DNA from: a bacterium 1XD42-76
GTDB lineage: Bacteria > Bacillota > Clostridia > Lachnospirales > Lachnospiraceae
Length of the DNA: 64,000 bases
Direction: 5' to 3'
NCBI GenBank assembly: GCA_009917545.1
Contig: QZDW01000005.1
Coordinates: 62,001-126,000 of the forward strand
Notes under the pieces: generated by a model
The model's database searches: none
Seen by the model: only the letters and a program-made list of their open reading frames with translations
Told to the model about the DNA's origin: nothing
Program-made: the position numbers and the translations under genes
Shown here: piece after piece, positions 7,818 through 14,790 of the stretch
Layout: each line of letters starts with the position of its first letter
Position numbering within the stretch: the stretch's first letter is position 1

Positions 7818-8765
7818 TTACAGAAGATCATTCAGAAGGTTCATACATTTTACTTTTTGCTGCAAATTAGCGCTTCCATACACATTAAGCGTAAATGAAA
7901 CATTCTTATGCCCAAGGATTTCAGAAAGAGACTTAATGTCAAATTCCGGGATCTCAATCGCCCTTACGGCAAAGGTGTGGCGAATTTCATGGAATTTTAC
8001 CTTTTCCAGCTTATGCTTTTTCAAAAAGCGTGAAAAGAACTGCCTGTAGGTACGCGGCTCGCTGGGTTTGGTCTTTCCGGTCAGGAAGTAATGGTTCGGG
8101 TTGTCCGTGTAAAACTTTTTGATGATATTCATGAGCAGCGAGGGAACCGGGATCGTCCTTGCGGAAGTCTTTGTTTTCGGCGGGCCGATATGGACGTAGG
8201 AGCTTCCCTTTTTCTTGTCATAAATACGCTGAACCGTTTTGTTGATGTTGATTGTTTTGTCTGTAAGGGAAATGTCCTTCATCTGAAGGCCACATAATTC
8301 CCCAATGCGGACGCCTGTAAACAAAGCAATCAGGATCCCCGCAGTTTTCCGGTTCAGGTTCAGGTAAATACTCTGGATCAGCGCCTGCTCCTGGTCTTTT
8401 GACAGGGAAACGACCTTCTTAATGCCAAATTCCTTCGGATATTCGATCAGATCCCAGTTTAACAGGGGAATAGCCCGCTCCTTGTAGGCATATTCCATCG
8501 ACAGTCTGAGAACAAGAATAATATCGCGGATTGTCTTAACCGTTAATCCGCCTGTGTTGTCCAGCCTGCCTTCCTCATGGAGATGTGATATGTAGTTCTG
8601 GATATCCGCCTCCGTGATGCTGCCAATCTTGCGCTTGCCAAACCGGGGAATTAAGTGGTTTTCGGCAATCAGCGTAAAACCGGCGTGAGTTGACGGGGTA
8701 ATCATTGGCTTCTTCTGATTTAACCAATCATTAACCAACGTCTTAAATTGTGTATTATCAGTCAT
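7818..8765 (-). CDS. Tyrosine recombinase, probable hsdS invertase
   Basis: A 315-residue tyrosine recombinase. An N-terminal SAM-like core-binding domain spans about residues 1-120. The catalytic domain carries the first arginine in LFTGVRIGELCGL, HEIRHTFAVRA (His and second Arg), ILGHKNVSF (third His) and the nucleophile in TLNVYGSA. GGAGGTGG before the ATG at 8765 fixes the start. It sits directly beside silent hsdS cassettes bounded by inverted repeats. By analogy with recombinases next to invertible hsdS genes in streptococci and other bacteria, its likely job is inversion there, not ICE integration, for which the serine recombinases are present. This substrate assignment is inferred from position. 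Confidence 0.85.
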   Translation of the reverse strand: MTDNTQFKTLVNDWLNQKKPMITPSTHAGFTLIAENHLIPRFGKRKIGSITEADIQNYISHLHEEGRLDNTGGLTVKTIRDIILVLRLSMEYAYKERAIPLLNWDLIEYPKEFGIKKVVSLSKDQEQALIQSIYLNLNRKTAGILIALFTGVRIGELCGLQMKDISLTDKTININKTVQRIYDKKKGSSYVHIGPPKTKTSARTIPVPSLLMNIIKKFYTDNPNHYFLTGKTKPSEPRTYRQFFSRFLKKHKLEKVKFHEIRHTFAVRAIEIPEFDIKSLSEILGHKNVSFTLNVYGSANLQQKVKCMNLLNDLL

Positions 8766-8824
8766 TTTGACCACCTCCACATCTATTATCTTGTGAAGTG
8801 GTGAATTTGGGCAGTATTATCCCT

Positions 8825-8885
8825 AAGTAACGGTCAAAAGGGGAACGTGCCGAAGCTACGGTTTCCGGGGTTTGAGGGGGAGTGG
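8825..8885 (+). repeat. hsdS 5' inverted-repeat copy A
   Basis: A 61-bp copy of the sequence encoding the conserved PKLRFPGFEGEW N-terminus and the bases before it. It is nearly identical to 10789-10849 (same orientation) and to 13122-13182 (opposite orientation, in the expressed hsdS). Opposite orientation makes these the expected crossover sites for inversion. Confidence 0.9.
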
Positions 8886-10019
8886 ACAAAAAAACGGCTT
8901 TCTGAGGTTGCTACTGGTTTTGACTATGGTATGAACGCAGCTGCTATAAAATTCGATGGAACAAATCAATATATTCGTATAACAGACATTGATGATGAAA
9001 GTCGCTGTTACAATCAATCCAATCCTGTTTCTCCGGCAGGAATACTTGATGAGAAATATCTTGTTGGTGTAAATGACATTTTATTTGCCAGAACCGGGGC
9101 AAGTACAGGTAAGAGTTATCTTTATAAAGAAACTGATGGTAAACTATACTTTGCTGGTTTTCTTATCCGTGTAACAGTTAATGCAGAAAACAACAGCATA
9201 TTCGTATTTAATACGACACTAACTCAAAAATATAATAAATGGGTACAGTTAACTTCCATGCGTTCAGGACAACCGGGCATAAATTCACAGGAATACGCAT
9301 CGTACACGGATTTTTACCCCATGTTAAATGAGCAAAACAAAATAGCAAAATTTTTGAATATGTTTGAACTTCGTATATCCAAGCAACGCCAACTTATAGA
9401 AACTCTCAAGAAGTATAAAAGAGGAGTCATTAAATCTCTTTTTGAGAGAAAACGAATTATTAGTTGTAAAGAATCCCAATGGAAAAAATGTTATATGGGA
9501 GATGTTATCACATTACAATCTGGTCAGGACTTTGTACCATCTGATTATAATGATAATGGTACTGGCATACCATATATGACTGGGGCAAGTTGTATTGTTG
9601 ATGACAAAACTGTAGTTTCAAGATGGACTACAAAACCTCGTTGTATGGCATATAAAGATGATACATTACTTGTTTGCAAGGGATCTGGGTCAGGTGCAGT
9701 TGTTAAGTTGACACAAAAAGAAGCCCATATTGCACGACAATTCATGGCATTACAGTGCAATTCCGCAATAACGAAGGATTTCTGCTTTTATTTAACACTT
9801 TATTTGTCAAATAGAATAAAGCAAGCAGCAACAGGACTAATTGAAGGAATAGATCGTAAAACCGTATTGAATCAAGAAATAATGTTACCATCTATTGACG
9901 AACAGAACAAAATTGCTAATTTCCTTTTTAATTATGATAATATAATATATGCGCATAAAACATATTTAGCTTATATCAATGAAATAAAAAAACACTTGTT
10001 ACAGCAGCTTTTTATATAA
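8847..10019 (+). CDS. hsdS: Silent hsdS cassette A (two TRDs)
   Basis: A 390-codon type I specificity subunit frame beginning with GTG at the conserved VPKLRFPGFEGEW segment. It lacks the first 14 codons present in the expressed copy. TRD1 covers about 8890-9350, the central conserved helix region (LKKYKRGVIKSLF) about 9395-9435, TRD2 about 9480-9950, and it ends in HLLQQLFI. It is on the opposite strand to hsdM with no ribosome binding site before the GTG, so it is probably unexpressed until inverted behind hsdM. Its stop overlaps that of cassette B tail-to-tail in a palindrome around TTTATATAAA. Confidence 0.8.
   Translation: MPKLRFPGFEGEWTKKRLSEVATGFDYGMNAAAIKFDGTNQYIRITDIDDESRCYNQSNPVSPAGILDEKYLVGVNDILFARTGASTGKSYLYKETDGKLYFAGFLIRVTVNAENNSIFVFNTTLTQKYNKWVQLTSMRSGQPGINSQEYASYTDFYPMLNEQNKIAKFLNMFELRISKQRQLIETLKKYKRGVIKSLFERKRIISCKESQWKKCYMGDVITLQSGQDFVPSDYNDNGTGIPYMTGASCIVDDKTVVSRWTTKPRCMAYKDDTLLVCKGSGSGAVVKLTQKEAHIARQFMALQCNSAITKDFCFYLTLYLSNRIKQAATGLIEGIDRKTVLNQEIMLPSIDEQNKIANFLFNYDNIIYAHKTYLAYINEIKKHLLQQLFI
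9399..9424 (+). repeat. hsdS central repeat (one of four copies)
   Basis: The sequence around AAGAAGTATAAAAGAGG encodes the conserved helix between the two TRDs. Copies: 9399-9424 (+), 11366-11391 (+), 10651-10667 (-) and 12621-12647 (-). Opposed copies would allow TRD2 to be exchanged independently of TRD1. Confidence 0.8.
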
Positions 10020-10667
10020 AGAGTTGCTGTAACAGTCCTAACTTATACTTTGTAAATAATTCCAGTTCACGTTGATGAAGGGTGATGAGGTGGTCAAGGC
10101 GACGGAAAATAGCAACAATTTGGTCTTGCTCAATTCTTGCTGGATAGGAAATGATTATTTCCTGTATATCCGAATTATGGATATGAACTACCGATTTCCC
10201 CTGCGCTCTTTTTTCCAGTTCTTTTTGCGGTTCACCGCTTGAAATAGCAAGTGCCAAAAAAGATGGATTTATAAAGTCAAATGGGCGGAGAATATTTAGG
10301 TCGCCACCCAACAAAACCCCAGGTTTTTCAACGGCTGATGCTCTTGCAATATCTTCCGCTGTTTCACCCGAAGCAGGAATTATCACTTCGTTCCCCTGGC
10401 TATAAACAGCACTCGCTTTCGGAATAGCAAAAGTATCCACTTCATTGATCACAAATTGGTACTTTGTATAAAGCCTGCCATATAGAATTATCGGCGTTCC
10501 ACTCTCTGTTAAATCGCTTTTAGAATAGCCGTTTCCTTTTGAGTATTCAGCGATATCCACAGCCTTACGCTGTTCCCAAGGTTCTGTAAATTCGCTTAAA
10601 CGATATATAGGTGTAGCTTTGTCTTTTTCAGGAAATATGGCAGATAATAAACCTCTTTTATACTTCT
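10012..10667 (-). pseudogene. hsdS: Silent hsdS half-cassette B (TRD2 only)
   Basis: The reading frame runs on the minus strand from the central repeat (KYKRGLLSAIFPEKDKA) through one target recognition domain to LGLLQQLFI. There is no TRD1 and no start: a TAG lies just before the central repeat, which is where homology to the other cassettes stops. The open part from 10560 is 182 codons. This is a donor for the second half of hsdS. It overlaps cassette A by eight bases at their convergent ends. Confidence 0.8.
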
Positions 10668-10702
10668 AGCCAAGAAAGCAGAGTGATGTCCAAAGGAATA
10701 GA

Positions 10703-10757
10703 AATCCCTTGCAATAGCAGACGGTTCCTGCTACTGCAAGGGATTTTGACTTTTTGT
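10703..10757 (+). terminator. Strong hairpin between hsdS cassettes
   Basis: AATCCCTTGCA-x-TAGCAG pairs with CTGCTA-x-TGCAAGGGATT (17 pairs plus one mismatch), followed on the plus strand by TTTTGACTTTTTG. It would stop plus-strand transcription from entering cassette C, helping to keep it silent. Confidence 0.7.
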
Positions 10758-10788
10758 TCTTGTTATATCTGAAAGAAAAATAAGCCTC

Positions 10789-10849
10789 AAGTAACGGTCA
10801 AGAGGGGAACGTGCCGAAGCTGCGGTTTCCGGGGTTTGAGGGGGAGTGG
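10789..10849 (+). repeat. hsdS 5' inverted-repeat copy C
   Basis: A 61-bp repeat nearly identical to the copy in the expressed hsdS (13122-13182) in inverted orientation, and to 8825-8885 in direct orientation. Confidence 0.9.
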
Positions 10850-12025
10850 GGCGTATTTAGGCTTTCAGACTTTGCAGATCGGGTAACACGAAAGAATACA
10901 GATAATGAAACGAATCTGCCTCTTACAATATCTTCAAAAGATGGGCTTGTTGACCAGATCAGTTATTTCAACAAAACAGTGGCAAGCAAAGATATGAGTG
11001 GTTATTATCTGCTCAAAAATGGCGAATTTGCCTATAATAAGAGCTATTCTGTAGGTTATGACTTTGGCTCGATTAAGCGGCTTGACCGCTATCCCATGGG
11101 AGCATTATCTACTCTGTATATTTGTTTTATGCTAAAAAAACACTATAGTGATTTTATCAAAGTATATTTTGATTCCTTAAAATGGTATAAGGAAATATAT
11201 AAAATCTCTGCGGAAGGCGCACGGAATCATGGCTTGCTTAATATGCCTACAGACGAATTTTTCAATACAAAACATAATTTGCCAGAAAATGTACAGGAAC
11301 AACGGAAAATCGCTGATTTTATCAATTTATTAAATCGACGTATTGAGACACAGCAGCTTCTTCTCGAAACCATCAAGAAGTATAAAAGAGGTGTATTTGA
11401 GGCTATTTTTTCTCAAAGATTGCGACTTGTCCCTAAAGAAGAACAGAAATCGTGGAAGGCATTTAAACTTAGTGATTTCACAACTCGTATCACCAGGAAG
11501 AATAGCGGAACTACGGATATTCCTCTTACCATATCTGCACAATATGGATTGATAGATCAGCGTAACTTCTTCTCAAAGGTTGTCGCAAGTACAGATATGG
11601 GTGGGTATTATCTGCTACATAACGGAGAATACGCCTATAATAGAAGCACATCAAACGATTATCCTTTTGGCTCGATTAAACGCCTTGAATTATACGATAA
11701 AGGCGCTGTATCTACGCTCTATCTGTGCTTTTCTATAAACGAGAATGTTGTTATGAGTGATCTTGCTAAGTGGTACTTTGAATCATCACAATGGTATCAA
11801 GGGGTAAATGAAATATGTGCTGAGGGCGCAAGAAACCATGGCTTGCTCAATGTACCTAACGATGGATTCTTTAGCACAATTCATATTCTTCCCAGCGACA
11901 CAGAAGAGCAAGCCAGAATTGTAATGTTCCTCTCACGGATTCATTACAAACTCGTCCAGGCGCAAAAAGAGTTAGAAAAGCTGATCTGTTTGCGGAATGG
12001 TCTATTGCAACAACTCTTTATATGA
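10811..12025 (+). CDS. hsdS: Silent hsdS cassette C with two homologous TRDs
   Basis: A 404-codon specificity subunit frame starting GTG at VPKLRFPGFEGEW. Unusually, its two TRDs are clearly related. TRD1 has FRLSDFADRVTRKN, YYLLKNGEFAYNKS, FGSIKRLDRY and SAEGARNHGLLNMP; TRD2 has FKLSDFTTRITRKN, YYLLHNGEYAYNRS, FGSIKRLELY and CAEGARNHGLLNVP. Both halves should therefore read similar half-sites. No ribosome binding site precedes the GTG and a terminator lies upstream, so it is probably silent in this orientation. It ends tail-to-tail with the expressed hsdS. Confidence 0.85.
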   Translation: MPKLRFPGFEGEWGVFRLSDFADRVTRKNTDNETNLPLTISSKDGLVDQISYFNKTVASKDMSGYYLLKNGEFAYNKSYSVGYDFGSIKRLDRYPMGALSTLYICFMLKKHYSDFIKVYFDSLKWYKEIYKISAEGARNHGLLNMPTDEFFNTKHNLPENVQEQRKIADFINLLNRRIETQQLLLETIKKYKRGVFEAIFSQRLRLVPKEEQKSWKAFKLSDFTTRITRKNSGTTDIPLTISAQYGLIDQRNFFSKVVASTDMGGYYLLHNGEYAYNRSTSNDYPFGSIKRLELYDKGAVSTLYLCFSINENVVMSDLAKWYFESSQWYQGVNEICAEGARNHGLLNVPNDGFFSTIHILPSDTEEQARIVMFLSRIHYKLVQAQKELEKLICLRNGLLQQLFI

Positions 12026-13202
12026 AGAGTTGTTGCAATAAAGATTTTCGCAAATCTTGCATTTTAAGCAAGGAAAAATAAGTGCTTTCGATACGTTTAT
12101 CAAAGCCATCCAACAATGTTGCGATCCTATCCCTTTCATTTTTAGGTGGAAGTGGAAGTTCACATTCATTCAGGATACCTTTTGTAATCTGATTGATGGT
12201 GGCTGTCCCAGTATCCTTAAAGACTTGAGAATAGAAGGCTTGGCTATTGAGGTATTGGTAGATGTAAGAGCAATCTATTTTACTTCGTATTATCATCATA
12301 AATGCGCCCCATGTGGTCATTGGCATTTCGCAAGGAATCTTTGCTGATTTGCCAACGAGTTTTTTGCTACCATTTCGGACACACATAATAATGTCACCTT
12401 GTTTAACTTGTAAATGTGTGGGTATTTCCATGTTTACATATACACAGTCATCAAAAGATAGAGCGGCATTTTGAATATTTGAGGATCGTAAAACCAAGTA
12501 TCCGGAATTTGCAATATCAATCGGACTGTATGTAAGACCCTGTAGAAAATCAGCCATTTTTGACAATCGAACAGTAGGAAATAGTGAATCTTTTTTTGGG
12601 GGAAATATCTTATCAAGCAGTCCTCTTTTATACTTCTTGAGAGTTTCAACAAGTTCCTTCTGTGTTGCAATCCGATTCGATAGCAACGACAAAAATTTAG
12701 CTATTTGCTGCTGCTCCAGTATAGAAGGTACGGCAGTATTATATTGTAATATATGCGCTTTATCCCCACGGGGCATTTTTGAGCCTTTAACACCGCCCAT
12801 AACATAATCAATAAACTTATTCTGGGCAACAAGGAAATAAAAAAAGACATTATCAATTTCTTGTGGTTTTAGAACAAGTACATCTGCATTACAAGCCCCA
12901 TCCATATCAGACTGCCATATTTTCTTCAAATAAGGGCGAATATTAGCAATCAAAATATCACCCTTTGTAAATTCAGTTCCATCTACCATTGTTTTGCTGT
13001 CCTCAAATGGTACGATTCCGCCGAAATTCTGTTCAATATTTTCAGTGCTTACAAAATGGTTTTTCGTAACTCTTGTTTTATCCTTTCCATAAATAGCAAG
13101 ATTTCCGAGTTCTGTATTTTCCCATTCCCCCTCAAACCCCGGAAACCGCAGCTTCGGCACGTTCCCCTCTTGACCGTTACTTAAGGATCTATTTTCACCC
13201 AT
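12018..13202 (-). CDS. hsdS: Expressed type I specificity subunit HsdS
   Basis: A 394-residue HsdS, the subunit that reads the DNA target for both methylation and cleavage. It starts MGENRSLSNGQEGNVPKLRF, with its ATG overlapping the hsdM stop (TAATG), so it is the copy transcribed and translated with hsdM. TRD1 is about residues 28-180, the central helix (LKKYKRGLLDKIF) about 185-200, TRD2 about 205-370, and it ends in LLQQLFI. The 61-bp repeat at 13122-13182 lies inside its 5' end, downstream of the first codons, so inversion with cassettes A or C would keep the start and swap everything after it. Confidence 0.92.
   Translation of the reverse strand: MGENRSLSNGQEGNVPKLRFPGFEGEWENTELGNLAIYGKDKTRVTKNHFVSTENIEQNFGGIVPFEDSKTMVDGTEFTKGDILIANIRPYLKKIWQSDMDGACNADVLVLKPQEIDNVFFYFLVAQNKFIDYVMGGVKGSKMPRGDKAHILQYNTAVPSILEQQQIAKFLSLLSNRIATQKELVETLKKYKRGLLDKIFPPKKDSLFPTVRLSKMADFLQGLTYSPIDIANSGYLVLRSSNIQNAALSFDDCVYVNMEIPTHLQVKQGDIIMCVRNGSKKLVGKSAKIPCEMPMTTWGAFMMIIRSKIDCSYIYQYLNSQAFYSQVFKDTGTATINQITKGILNECELPLPPKNERDRIATLLDGFDKRIESTYFSLLKMQDLRKSLLQQLFI
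13122..13182 (-). repeat. hsdS 5' inverted-repeat copy D (expressed locus)
   Basis: Same 61-bp sequence as 8825-8885 and 10789-10849 but inverted relative to both. It lies a few codons inside the expressed gene, where a crossover produces in-frame chimeras. Confidence 0.9.
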
Positions 13203-14788
13203 TATCTGCCCTCCACTTCAAAGGGGAAATCCAGCCCCAATTCATCAAAATATGGTTTCAGCTGTGCGTCGATCTCCCTTATTTCAGCTTGCAGCTTTCG
13301 GATTTCTCCAGCCACTTCGTTTAAATCTATTTCTTCCTCCGGCTCAAATGTATCAACATACCGGGGGATATTCATGTTATAGCCGTTTTCCTCAATTTCC
13401 GACATTTCCGCCACATGGCAGAATTTATCAATATCCTTCCGCCCCTTATAGGCTTCCACAATCTTATTGATATGTACATCCTCTAATGTGTTCTGGTTCT
13501 TTCCCGGCTTATACTCTTTGGAAGCGTCAATAAACAGCACATTACCCGCGTTTCCATTCCTTTTTGATTTCAGGACAAGCAGGCATACCGGGATCGATGT
13601 GCCATGGAACAGATTGGCCGGAAGCCCGATCACTGCGTCCAAGCGATTCAGATCTCTCACAATGTATTTACGAATTGCTTCTTCTGCGCCGCCCCGGAAC
13701 AATACACCATGGGGGAGCAGTACGGCAATCCGCCCGTCATCCGGATCCATATGGTAAATCATGTGTTCCAGGAACGCAAAATCCGCATGGCTTTTAGGCG
13801 CAAGTTTCCCAGCGCCTGAATAGCGGGGATCATCTTCAAATGACTTGTCCGCGGACCATTTCAGTGAGTACGGCGGATTACAGACCTGTACCGTCATTTT
13901 TACATCGCCGTAGCAGTCATTTTTCAGGGTATCGCCTTTATAAATATCGAACCTCTGGTATTCGATATCGTGCATAAGCATATTCATGCGGGCAAGGTTG
14001 TACGTACTCGCGTTGTTTTCCTGTCCGTAAAAATGTCCGACTTTCCCGGAAGTCAGATGTTTCTTGACCTCCAGGAGCATGGAGGCAGATCCGCAGGTGC
14101 AGTCCCCGACTGTTTTCGCCTCGTCCAAACCGACGGTCGCCAATATCGCGCATAGTTTACTCGGCCCGGCGGGGGTAAAGAACTCACCGCCCTTTTTCCC
14201 TGCGTCAGAAGCAAAAAGTCCAATCAGGATCATATAAGCAGTCCCCAGCACATCAAACCTGGATTCTTCCAGCATGAAATCAATATCCGCAATACGGGAC
14301 ATTACCTTGGAGATCAGCTCTGTCCTCTCAGACACAACATCACCCAGATCAGGATCTTGCAGCTTCATGTCATTGAAAAGCCCTGTGAAATCCTGTTCGG
14401 ATGCCTGCCCCATTGTAGAGCCTGTCAGATCGCTGATCGCCCGTTCCAGATCCTCTATGGAGAAATTCCCCTGGTTAATCTGCTCAATCAGGTTTTTGTA
14501 AAGATACTGCGGCTTGATGATGTATCCCAAACGGTTCAAAGACCATTTTTCCACAATCGGACGGAAGTTCTCGTCGGCATGGGCGGTTTCATAGGTCATG
14601 CCGTCATTCTTCAGCAATTCGTCCATGTAGGATTCCGTCCGTTCCGACAAATATCTATAAAAAATAATTCCCAAAATGTAATTTTTAAATTTGCTTGCGT
14701 CCATATTGCCGCGCAGATCATTGGCAATCGCCCACAGCTTATTGGACAGCTCGCTTGCCTGGCTCTGGTAAGTGTTATCTTCCGCCAT
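13202..14788 (-). CDS. hsdM: Type I DNA methyltransferase subunit HsdM
   Basis: A 528-residue N6-adenine methyltransferase subunit that forms the M2S core with HsdS. The N-terminal HsdM_N helical domain is about residues 1-140, followed by GGEFFTPAGPSKL, the SAM motif I VGDCTCGSASML (about 222-233) and the catalytic NPPY in QVCNPPYSLKW (about 303). The ATG has AAGGAGAA upstream. It starts three bases after the hsdR stop and overlaps hsdS by one base, so hsdR-hsdM-hsdS form one operon. Full length with catalytic residues intact. Confidence 0.95.
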   Translation of the reverse strand: MAEDNTYQSQASELSNKLWAIANDLRGNMDASKFKNYILGIIFYRYLSERTESYMDELLKNDGMTYETAHADENFRPIVEKWSLNRLGYIIKPQYLYKNLIEQINQGNFSIEDLERAISDLTGSTMGQASEQDFTGLFNDMKLQDPDLGDVVSERTELISKVMSRIADIDFMLEESRFDVLGTAYMILIGLFASDAGKKGGEFFTPAGPSKLCAILATVGLDEAKTVGDCTCGSASMLLEVKKHLTSGKVGHFYGQENNASTYNLARMNMLMHDIEYQRFDIYKGDTLKNDCYGDVKMTVQVCNPPYSLKWSADKSFEDDPRYSGAGKLAPKSHADFAFLEHMIYHMDPDDGRIAVLLPHGVLFRGGAEEAIRKYIVRDLNRLDAVIGLPANLFHGTSIPVCLLVLKSKRNGNAGNVLFIDASKEYKPGKNQNTLEDVHINKIVEAYKGRKDIDKFCHVAEMSEIEENGYNMNIPRYVDTFEPEEEIDLNEVAGEIRKLQAEIREIDAQLKPYFDELGLDFPFEVEGR

Positions 14789-14790
14789 GA

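Noticed and set aside
7818-8765. The tyrosine recombinase as the ICE integrase
   Set aside because: It adjoins the hsdS cassettes and lies inside the element, while three serine recombinases occupy the element end; an hsdS invertase role fits better, though not proven.
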